A stretch of DNA of 64,000 bases from Rutidosis leptorrhynchoides (lineage: Eukaryota; Streptophyta; Magnoliopsida; Asterales; Asteraceae). Position 1 is the first letter of the stretch. Each line of letters opens with the position of its first letter. The stretch spans positions 366,629,001-366,693,000 of the forward strand of contig NC_092340.1 in assembly GCF_046630445.1 (NCBI RefSeq), in the 5' to 3' direction. The notes below the pieces were generated by a model. The model was given only the letters and a program-made list of their open reading frames with translations. It was not told where the DNA came from and did not search any database. The translations under genes were made by a program, and so were the position numbers. Of the stretch, positions 24,901-34,207 are shown piece by piece.

Positions 24901-25406
24901 CGGTTGCCAGGTGTTCACCATATGAATGATTTTTATCTCTATGTATGGGATGTGTATTGAAATATGAAATCTTGTGGTCTATTGTTATGATTTGATATAT
25001 ATAGGTTAAACCTATAACTCACCAACATTTTTTGTTGACGTTTAAAGCATGTTTATTCTCAGGTGAATACTAAGAGCTTCCGCTGTTGCATACTAAAATA
25101 AGGACAAGATTTGGAGTCCATGTTTGTATGATATTGTGTAAAAACTGCATTCAAGAAACTGATTTCGATGTAACATATTTGTATTATAAACCATTATGTA
25201 ATGGTCGTGTGTAAACAGGATATTTTAGATTATTATTATTTGATAATCTACGTAAAGCTTTTTAAACCTTTATTTATGAAATAAAGGTTATGGTTTGTTT
25301 TAAAAATGAATGCAGTCTTTGAAAAACGTCTCATATAGAGGTCAAAACCTCGCAACGAAATCAATTAATATGGAACGTTTTTAATCAATAAGAACGGGAC
25401 ATTTCA
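21970..25406 (+). repeat. 3' LTR of element 2
   Basis: A 3437-bp copy of 11948-15386 with scattered substitutions and short indels in AT tracts. It is preceded by TTATTTAACGGGTAGGTAC, the PPT region, and ends in GGGACATTTCA. Confidence 0.93.
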
Positions 25407-25782
25407 GCAAATAGTGATTTTCGAAAACACTGTAACTTTTCAGGTACTGTAGCAATTCGAAAATACTGTAGCAATTTAGTGTTTTACTGGTTCATCTTAA
25501 ACATTTTAGTTAACTTATCTAATTATATCAATCAGATAATCAAACCAATAAGTTTAATGCACAGTATCATATACACAACACTTTGTTACGTTTTCAAGTT
25601 ATAGTATATATATGTATCTATTTACATATAATTGTTCGCGAATCGTTGAGAACAATCGAAGGGTAATTGAGTAGTTCAAGAATTTTGAGATTCAACTTTA
25701 CAGACTTTGCTTATCGTGTCGAAAACATTAAATCATTTAAAGATAAAGTTTAAATTTGGTCAGAAATTTCCGGGTCATCACA
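25407..25782 (-). mobile_element. Minus-strand LTR start fragment, element 1 family
   Basis: About 25515-25782 is the reverse complement of the first 270 bases of the element 1 LTR and ends at GGGTCATCACA, the inverted LTR start. The left 110 bases do not match the element 1 LTR and contain a repeated ACTGTAGCAATTCGAAAA / ACTGTAGCAATTTAG, so the copy belongs to a variant subfamily. It may be the other side of the minus-strand copy represented at 9343-9648. Confidence 0.8.
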
Positions 25783-27648
25783 ATGTAAAATCTCTCCGGT
25801 TGGTTGAATTGTCTGAGTTGTCATCAAAAACGTTTTGAAATCTATGAGTCTTGAGATTTACAGCAGGTTTTGGTCGAAATTTTTTTTTTTTTTAAATTAG
25901 GAAAAAAAACATATAAAATCTTAGAGTTAGAAAAAAATAAAAAAAAATGAGAAAAGTTAGTTTAAAAAGAAAAAAAAGTAGAAAAACAATTGAAAATTCG
26001 GCCAAAACCTGTGTTATGAAAATTGGTTTTGATTTAGCTTGGTATTTTATGGCATATTTCGTGATTTCAAAGAAGTCAAAATTGTTCCACATGTTCATTT
26101 CCTTGGACATGAAATCTTACGAGTTCGGGAAACTCAATAGTAGGTCACCTGTACCAAAACGGGTGTAAACCGTGAGAGCGGTGATTGCATAGTGTGATTG
26201 TGACCGAATCACGTGCCAGATCAAAAACTTTTGGTTACTTGGTATAGCAGACTTCTGAAACTATATCATTTTATTATTACATCATCTAATGGTGTGATAC
26301 TGTGGGAAGAGGAGCCTTGAGCTTCACCAGTGTTGTCCTCTTTAGGAACAATAGCTACGTGCTTGTGTTTGCTTAGACAACACAACCCATAGCCAAAAGC
26401 TATGGCACCCAAAGGATTTTGGGATTTATCGGAAGGGTAGTATCTACGTCCTACCTTTCTTAAAACAAGCAGAAAAGCTTGTCATGTAGAAAGTAGGCAA
26501 CTAGGAAGTAAAGTGTTCAAACTGTTTCACTTGGTACGTATACATCTTAAGCTGTACCATTTCATTACCCATCATATCATGGTGAGGTACTGTTAGAGGT
26601 GAGAGTCTTTAACTTTCAAAACATGTTCATTATATTGAATGTGAAATCTTACATGAACATAAAAATTCATACGTAGGTCACCTGCACCAAGGCGGGTGTC
26701 AACCGTATGAACGGTGATTGGATCGTGTGGTCGAAACCGGACCATGCGCTAGATCGAAAACTTTAATAGGGCGATCCTCATTGCTTCTCCTAACAAGGAC
26801 AATATTGCACCCGACCACTTTGTATAACCCGGGGAGTAAAGTCTCCAAATCGACACACTTGCTGATTTATTTCAGAAGTTGTAGTCCATACCAGTTGTAG
26901 GGTGACGAAAAATCTTGAAAAGTCATTTCTAACATCGACTGGAAATCTACCAGGCCTCAACATCAAATAGGGAAACTGGTAGTCAGATTTATCTCGATGA
27001 GGGAGATCTGTCTCGTCAAATGGGGAGCGCACCATGATACACAAATCTGTGATTGATCAGATCCCCAGTGGATGACCTCCGGAAAGGTAAGATATCAGCT
27101 TTTAAGACTGATGAACCTCAATCTTTATGATTGACTTAAAAGATTAGATGATTACCTCATGATTATCGATGATATCCGGACGTAATGTGTATCCTCCTAA
27201 GCACATTATTTTCTTACCGACATCTCACGATGTTAGGTACTGTGGGAGGCATTGGTTTGACCAATTGCGGGGTAGCTCGTGCGTTCTTTTTGGCATATGC
27301 GTTCGTTTGCTATATCTTTGGTTCTTGGTTCCCACTTGATTCCCGATTTCTTTGAAGATTACATATTATGGCTCGAGATTTTCTGCCTCATTTTATTTGG
27401 TACCCTATTCGAGACTATATTTAGCTACTTTGTTAATATTAATTGCTTGAGGTTTGGGAAGCTAATTTCGGGGGAATGCAGTGGGAGGTATGGTTGATAT
27501 TTATTCCAAAATCGTGCCCACGCTAGATGTTGGTTTGTTGGTTGTTCGTTTGGTTCTACATACATGTTTGAAGAAGTTATCATATGGTAGAAGATTATTT
27601 TCGAGTTTAATTGCTTGAGGACAAGCAAAACTCTAGTGTGAGGTTGTT
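25783..27648 (+). mobile_element. 3' interior of an Athila-like element (element 3), non-coding
   Basis: This stretch leads into an Athila-type LTR through the conserved pre-PPT sequence TTGCTTGAGGACAAGC (27611-27626) and a PPT-like CTAGTGTGAGG. It has no long coding frame. A module is repeated: ACGTAGGTCACCTGCACCAA-like sequence with GCGGGTGT...ACCGT...GCGGTGATTG at about 26135-26200 and 26670-26740. A second module (ATGGTGTGATACTGTGGGA, ATGGTGAGGTACTGTTAGA, ATGTTAGGTACTGTGGGAG) occurs near 26290, 26580 and 27230. Upstream gag-pol is missing because the region is cut by the minus LTR fragment at 25782. Confidence 0.7.
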
Positions 27649-29160
27649 TGATATCGCATATTTAATACACGTTTTCCTTAGCGATATCGATCATATTTTA
27701 GTCCTTTCGGATACGATTTGGCGTTTATTTCGATAAGTGAAAATAAGTTCGAGTTCCAAGACCAAGAAGATGAAATTTGAAGTTATTTGATGGTTTTAGT
27801 GACTTTCTATGTAAACGAGTGAAAGAAGTTGGTTTGATTCGAGTTTGGGTTGAGTTATGAGTTTTCAGCTCCAGATTCAGCAAACTCGACCTTGAGCGCC
27901 GCTCAGATACATGGAGCGCCACTCCATTAGGCGTGAAAATGTGTTCGAGAATTTTCAGAAGTTCACAGATAAGGAACATGGCACCTTGAGCGCCGCTCAA
28001 CTTGTGGAGCGCCGCTCCATATCCAACCGGCTTCAGAATTTTGGTATTTAAAGCACGAATTTTTACCCTAATGGAGATATTCTATTCCCAGACGATTTGC
28101 AGTAGCTTTTTGACAAAAAAGGGTGATTTTTGAGGAATCCCAAGATCATTCTAACGCTTCAATCATTACGGAAACATGCTTCGATTCATTCATCGTTCAA
28201 GATTCAGTCATCTATTAGGTTAATCTCTTTGTTTCAAACAATGAATTCTTCTATTATTTTGATTGTGATTTTGGTTTTAGCCATTATTGTTGGCTAAGTT
28301 CTTTAATGTTTGTCTAGATTGAATATTCGTATGTGTTTGGATGATACTTAAACGATTAATTTGATTAATACATGATAATTATGAGTTTTGATTAAGAACC
28401 ATTCTTATGGGATTTGATAATTGTTACTTGGATTGATTAGTGATCTTGTTTGAACAAAGGGAACCCTGTTTCAATTTAGTGAACTGATTTTCAATTGATT
28501 TGTCTTAATCAATTGGGTGCTTACTGGACCAAGGTGGTAAACCGGGTAACATAGATTGAACAAAATAGGGGTGAATTGTGTAGAGCGAACGCGTAACCAA
28601 TGGAATCTTAATCTTATAATTAGTTAATTACCAAGTCACAAACGAAAGAGGTCTTTGGTGAAAGGGAACCCTAAGCCAATAAATCCTAGTTTGACGTGTT
28701 TTCTAAAAGAGAACTCTAGATAAACCGACTCTGTAGTTGCATGCATTGATAAATAGAACTAGTGCTTAATAACAAATCATCCGACACTGCGAATAGGAGA
28801 TCTAGGCGAACATTCCTTTATCTATTGAATTCAATTATCTTTATTTTTCGTTGAGTCTGCAATTTAATTTATTTAAACTTAAAAATAAAAATATTGTCTT
28901 TTACTTTTGATCTATCCTTGATTTGACTAATCGTTAAATAGCCACAAAACCAATTATCTAGTACTTTCAATTTTAATAGATTAACTTAGTTTATTTCCAT
29001 TAGTTGCAATCTTAATTCTAACTTTAAACTGTCCTTGGAACGATTTCAGAATTACCAACTTTATACTATTGCACGATCGGGTACACTGCCCATTAGTGTG
29101 TAGTAATATTTTAAACCGGCATTTTCCAGAGATAAATTATAGACACGATATTACACATCA
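27649..29160 (+). repeat. 3' LTR of Athila-like element 3
   Basis: A 1512-bp LTR beginning TGATATCGCATA and ending ATTACACATCA, homologous over its length to 56452-57964 but clearly diverged, hence older than elements 1 and 2. It contains four GC palindromes (27893-28019) and a TATTTAAA box at 28045-28052. GTACT follows the end; the left flank of the element is not preserved in the window. Confidence 0.88.
27893..28052 (+). promoter_or_regulatory. Four GC palindromes and TATA box in the element 3 LTR
   Basis: TGAGCGCCGCTCA (27893-27905), ATGGAGCGCCACTCCAT (27911-27927, one mismatch), TTGAGCGCCGCTCAA (27986-28000) and TGGAGCGCCGCTCCA (28005-28019). All are inverted repeats around a central C; the outer bases differ between units yet stay complementary. 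TATTTAAA starts at 28045, 25 bp after the last one. Confidence 0.7.
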
Positions 29161-29608
29161 GTACTACAAACTCTATTTTACACTAATTTATTATTATTAT
29201 TATAGGGTAATAAGAAGTCATAGATTTAAATTATATTATGTGAATAGGTAAAGCTCGTGTGATTCACACATTTTGATATATTTAAGTTGTTATGTATCTG
29301 TAGTTTGATATTGTTATTAAAAGTTCTTTTTAGCCCAAAGAATATAAAGTAGTTATCGTAATAAATTAACACTCTAACTTTGAAAGTCTATGAGAGAAAT
29401 CGAGAATATATTAAAAGAGATTATATATGAGTAAAGTAATAATATGATATTATCCTAAAATATTAAGTGTTATTGATGATGATGTTTCCATGACTACAAA
29501 TACCACATTATAGTTGATATATGATCCTACAATGTTAAGAGCTGATAATGTTTCGTGACTACAAATACCACATTCTTGTTGATCGTCTTCATATATTAAT
29601 ATATCTTA
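29161..29608. other. AT-rich intergenic DNA with a short duplication
   Basis: No gene recognised. A 40-bp unit containing GACTACAAATACCACATT occurs twice, at 29476-29518 and 29543-29582. Confidence 0.5.
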
Positions 29609-30479
29609 GGGCCTGTTTATTTTGGACTTAATTGGGATTAATGTCCTAGATAGATTATTCGGTAATCACTATAGGGTGTTTACTTGGACCTTTTTGATTA
29701 ATCCCAACTGGCTAGAAGGCATTCTGATACATCCCCAAAACCTATGTTGTCCACATACAGCAATCCATATTCCATGGTTACCCTTGCACCTAAAAAAATA
29801 CAAATAAAATCTTCATCCTCCTTTATGTTATCTTCCTATCAAGATGAGACAACCACAACATTTAGCATTTAGCAGACAGCGATCAAGCAGATAATCATTA
29901 ACCTCTTGTATCTTGTATCTCCGACGAGCATCTAGTTTCTTTGGCAAGCACCACCGCTTGAATCCCATAACCTCTTGTATCTCCGGCGAGCATCAGTTGT
30001 GGCTCCGTTTGTATATCCGATGACACCGCTTGCAGCTCCGTATATATCTCCGCCGAGCATCCATCTGTAACTCCGGCGACCATCGCTTAAATTTTATTGT
30101 TTCTAGGTAAAAGCAAAGCCAATATGTTGTTTTTATTACTTTGGTGCTCTCTTGTTAAACTTGAAATTCAAATGTTAAAGTAGTATTTTGATGATGGAAA
30201 ATAGATTGAAGAGAGGATTGTTTAAGAAGCAATCGTGAAAAGAAGAAATGGGTGTATTTTTTGTGGTTGGTGATTTTATTAATTGTTACTTTTCTAGATG
30301 ATGAGAATGATGAGATATTTTACAAGGGTAAAATGGTAATTTGATTTTATTAAGACAATTTATTAAGTGAGAAAGTAAACACCAAGCTTTTATTATCATC
30401 TTAGTGGATTATGCCTATCATTATCTATATAGTCATTTATATTCATACTGTGACTTAATGAAAAAAAGTAAACAAGCCC
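29609..30479. mobile_element. Tourist-like (PIF/Harbinger) non-autonomous element
   Basis: Terminal inverted repeats GGGCCTGTTTA and TAAACAAGCCC (one mismatch) are flanked by TTA on both sides (29606-29608 and 30480-30482), the TWA target duplication expected of PIF/Harbinger. GTGTTTACTTGGAC near the left end and GTAAACACCAAGC near the right are subterminal inverted repeats. At 871 bp it is long for a MITE. The middle has CTCCGRCGAGCATC repeats (29920-30080) that may be captured sequence. No transposase is visible. Confidence 0.75.
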
Positions 30480-30762
30480 TTAGTGTCCTGCAAAAGCATT
30501 GGAGAAATTCAGATTTATGTTGTACTTTTAAACACAATTAATCATTAAATTAGCATATTAAATTGACTACATGACAAGACTTATATCACTGACTAATTTA
30601 TGGGCATCATGGCCAAAACTTCAACAGTTACGGTCACATATTGTCACGCACATCTCGAAATAATATCAAATATTAAACGTGGACTCATCATTTTTTTATT
30701 TCTTAATATTGTTTACATGATATTATATTTAACTTAAACTCATAAATTTGCTGGTCTTAAGC

Positions 30763-30803
<41 letters not shown>
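30763..30803. repeat. AAT microsatellite
   Basis: About 13 uninterrupted AAT units, directly left of a MITE-like unit. Confidence 0.95.
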
Positions 30804-31026
30804 GGACAATGCTAAACGTAGCCCTTAAGGCTACTTTTATGCTTACCAAATTTAGTTTAAAAACTTGGTTAATTAGTACAAAGTATAAATATTTCTTTTT
30901 TAATAACGATTTTTCTTATATAATTTGAGAATTAATATTATACATGGCAGAATTGTGTTATATAAATAAAATAAAATAAATTTAGTAAGTTTAAACGTAG
31001 CTCTAAGAACTACGTTTACATTTTTC
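30804..31026. mobile_element. Small MITE-like unit lying between two AAT arrays
   Basis: Inverted ends of 22 bp, 30813-30834 (TAAACGTAGCCCTTAAGGCTAC) in two halves and 30998-31019, match at 18 of 22 positions. Each end is itself partly palindromic (AAACGTAG...CTACGTTT). AAT arrays lie on both sides, so it probably inserted into an AAT tract. No target duplication could be defined, so the superfamily is open. Confidence 0.5.

Positions 31027-31075
<49 letters not shown>
31027..31075. repeat. AAT microsatellite
   Basis: About 16 AAT units, directly right of the MITE-like unit. Confidence 0.95.
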
Positions 31076-31076
<1 letters not shown>

Positions 31077-31136
31077 TCCAATACAGGGCACGTCAATAGC
31101 ATGGGCCTTTTGTTTGTATGGACTGGTTATTTAATA

Positions 31137-31332
31137 CTTCCTCTGTCTCATTACAAGTGTCCACTTACTTTTTACACACAGTTTTTGAAAATCACACTAA
31201 CTTTATTCTTCACCGATCAGAAATTTTCTCTCTTTAGAATATCTCTTCTCATTGGTCGAAATACAAGGTGAACACTTGAAATGAGACATCCTAAAAGAAA
31301 AATTTAGACACTTTGCAGTGGGACGGAGGTAG
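31137..31332. mobile_element. Stowaway MITE (Tc1/mariner type)
   Basis: The left end CTTCCTCTGTCTCATTACAA and the right end ending in TGGGACGGAGGTAG match the plant Stowaway terminus CTCCCTCCGTCCCA, with TA flanking on both sides. At 196 bp it is typical. It lies 260 bp upstream of the KRP start codon, in the presumed promoter region. Confidence 0.85.
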
Positions 31333-31591
31333 TAAATTTTTCCCCTTTGCAGCAAAAAAAAAAAAAAAAAAATTATTTATTTTTATTAATAATACGGAGT
31401 ATCCAATTTTTTTCTTACACACAAATACTAAGGTATATTCTTCTTGCACATTGGACCCTCGTATATTTTCATTTACCCCAATTCCCCGATATTTTCCTTG
31501 AAACTCACTTTTTCTCTTTCTCAACTATAAACGTCTTCAACGGTCGCCCAGTAAATGTACCTCCGATCCTAACAAAAATTAAGCTTCAGAA

Positions 31592-33374
31592 ATGGGTAAA
31601 TACATGTTGAGAAACTTAAATTCGAACGGCGACGTTTCATTACTTGACACCTCATCATACGGCGGTGTCCGTACCCGTGCCAAAACCCTAGCTCTCCGTA
31701 AAGCTTCCGGTTCTTACATTCAACTTCGTAATCGCCGTTTGGTCAAACCGACGACCACTATACGACAAAAGGATAAATTATGTGATGTGAAATCCAGTAA
31801 AAAGTCTGCTGATGTTGGTTCGTGTGTTGATTCTGAGAAATTGGATGATGTTAAAGAGAGTGAAATTAGGGTTTCTGAAGATTTGAGAATTGGTGGTGAA
31901 GATTCAATTGGTGAGAACGTTTTGGAAATTGAATATAAAGGAAGGTGTGTTTTTCAATTAATTGATTTTACTTATTTGAAATAAGTATGATTTACATGTG
32001 TTCTGTTTTTTGATTGAAATTAAATTAAAAAATTTCAAAATTTAAGATTATGAAATAGGGTTTAATTGATAAAATTCATAAATTAGGGTTTATCAGTTTT
32101 TAATTAATTGGCGTTTTTCTAGAATTTTTATTAGTGCTCTCAATTGCAATTTTTTGAAAAATTTTACACATAAGATTACTAGTCTGGTCTGTTTTCATTG
32201 ATTGAAATATATGAGTTTTAGTTTTGTTTACCTGGTATATTTCTTAAATTGGACATTTAAAAAAAAAAAATTGGGAAAAAAAGATAATCTTGAATTTATT
32301 AACCTTTTTTGATTAAAGTTTTCCTTTTTGCAATGCTAAATGTTTGCATTAATAAATGTGAGGTTCTTACATGACATCTATATACCAAGTTTGTATTTTT
32401 AGTTCTATATGAACCATTTTTTTCTGCTCATATATCATAACATTGGATACCTTTGTGTTACTTTAATTATGCAATATTATCCTTTGTGATTCTTTATTGG
32501 GATTGGAATTTTTTACTAGTCTATTATTGTTGGCTTGTTGGGTCCATGGTAGGAATCTTGTTTAATTTATGTTATAAGGACACTTTACTTTATGCAATTA
32601 GATGTAGTGGTTGCAACATCTCTTTCCAATCTATTGACTCAGAAATTTATCAACTTTTTTTATGTAATTCAGGAGCACCCGAGAGACCACACCGTGCAAT
32701 TTAATTAGGGATCCGGATACTATAAGTACTCCTGGTTCATCTACAAAACGGACGTATTCTATTGATTTGAATTACCGAGTCCAAAGTTCAGCACCGAGTC
32801 TCGTCCCTTTAACAGTTGAAATGGATGAATTGTTCACTGAGCCAGAAAAGCAGCAGCAACGACTCTTTGTTGAAAAGTATATATCCTTTCTTATACGGAG
32901 TACATATTAATATTAATACGTGAACCTAGAGGTGGCAACATGGGTCAAATGGGTTGCTTTTAAGCATTGGTCAATTCGGACATGCTCACCATCAGCAAAA
33001 GCTTTTCTAAATACTTACTGTGTCAGTTTTAATTATTAACCATTAGTATTACAATAATTTTCTAAATCAATATAATAATTGGGCAGATTCTACGCTTTGA
33101 AAATTGACTACGGATGATTCTTAACCTGTTTGACCCATTCTTGGTTTGCTCAAAAGGTTTATCAGACCTATTTGAGACGAACAATCTTCTGAGATAATAC
33201 ATTAGTACTCAACCCATATTCATAAATTTTGAGACGACATCTCTATGTCATCCAATTTCGTTGTTTATATCTTTTGAATTATTTTGCAGGTACAACTTTG
33301 ACCCGGTGAATGATAAGCCACTCCCTGGACGTTTTGAGTGGGTGAAAATGGATGGTACCAAAAATGTTGAATAA
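31592..33374 (+). CDS. KRP: KRP/ICK cyclin-dependent kinase inhibitor (KRP3/4/5 type)
   Basis: A Kip-related protein that binds CYCD-CDKA complexes in the nucleus and restrains cell-cycle entry. I read three exons, 31592-31944, 32673-32876 and 33290-33374, all with GT-AG introns (728 and 413 bp), giving 213 aa. Motifs: MGKYM at the N-terminus, GVRTRAKTLAL (25-35), SYIQLRNRRL (41-50), STRETTPCNLIR (119-130) and TPGSSTKR (137-144). The C-terminal CDK/cyclin-binding core is KYNFDPVNDKPLPGRFEWVK (186-205). MGKY plus RTRAKTLAL plus the TPC/TPGSS block are the signature of the Arabidopsis KRP3/4/5 group. Exon 2 begins with the codon split AG|G, exon 3 with AA|G. A possible poly(A) signal AATAAA lies at 33681-33686. 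All key residues are present, so the gene looks intact. Confidence 0.93.
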
Positions 33375-34078
33375 CCCCGGGTTGGGTCATCTTATGTTTA
33401 GTTTTTAACTTGATCTACAGTTTAGTCTAGTTGAAAATATGGGTAGAAAGATAACTTTTGTTTCTGATGTAAAGAAAGAAGTAGGATCTATGAACAATCT
33501 ACTTTTAGGGTGTAGATTAATGATCTGTAACATATGTAAAACAGGTTTCTAACAGATCATCTACTAACAGGGGAAGAAGATGGTGGTGGTTCAGTTACTT
33601 TAGGTTAATCATCTCATATATTGACCCTGCACTGTTTATACAATGTACTGATGGAAAGTTTGAAAACACCCCCTCCCCTGAATAAAATTTATGACAATGA
33701 CAATATGATTCTCCCTCTTTTGTCATCTTCTACGGCTTTATTCATCATTAGATTTGTAATGTTTCTTGTTTTCATGTAGATACAGAATAATGAATTCTAA
33801 TGTTTATGTGTTGATATTTTACAGTCTTCTTTTAGACACTTGTGGTAGAAGTTGTTGGTGAATGATGTTGTGGTGGGACAGCTTTTTTGGTTGTATAGAG
33901 TTGGGAAGAATCTATATCTGTAGTTTTCTTACAATTGTGTCAGTATGCACTTACCTTTTACATCCAAAAACTTGAATTGGTAAATTATGGTTAACTCACG
34001 GTTTAACAGTGAGGTAAATCTTGAAAGTAGTCTACCTTAACTCCCACCACACACGGTAAAACTAAATGCAGTCACCAA
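33375..34078 (+). other. KRP 3' region and spacer
   Basis: Probably holds the KRP 3' UTR, ending near AATAAA at 33681-33686. Nothing else is recognised up to the SINE. Confidence 0.5.
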
Positions 34079-34207
34079 AGGGCCTTTGGCCTAGCGGTAC
34101 CGGGGAACCCCTCTGTGACCTTGAGGTCATGAGCTCGAGTTTTGCTTAGGACATTAATCATGTAAAATTATATAGGTTGTATGAGTTCGTCGTTCTAAAA
34201 AAAAAAA
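34079..34207 (+). mobile_element. tRNA-derived SINE
   Basis: A pol III box A (TGGCCTAGCGG, 34087-34097) and box B (GAGCTCGAGTTTTGC, 34131-34145) are 33 bp apart. The unit ends TTCGTCGTTCT followed by 11 A (34197-34207), a usual plant SINE tail. TGCAGTCA before and TGCAGCCA after could be remains of the target duplication. Confidence 0.75.

Larger units (their letters stand above)
11948..25406 (+). mobile_element. Tekay-like chromovirus (element 2) carrying an F-box-like frame
   Basis: LTRs at 11948-15386 and 21970-25406 enclose an interior of about 6.6 kb. Order: primer site, acidic leader ORF, F-box-like ORF, gag, protease, reverse transcriptase, RNase H, integrase, chromodomain-like C-terminus, PPT. 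The LTRs (3439 and 3437 bp, TG...CA) differ at roughly 40-45 positions by eye, about 1.3 percent, so the element is recent. The coding part is broken, with several interruptions. The 5' LTR is preceded by another partial interior (9649-11947), which makes this a tandem, shared-LTR array and not a simple insertion. GCAAA follows the right LTR, but no matching left duplication is available. Confidence 0.9.

Noticed and set aside
34087-34145. tRNA gene
   Set aside because: Box A and box B are present, but there is no cloverleaf and a poly(A) tail follows; a SINE.
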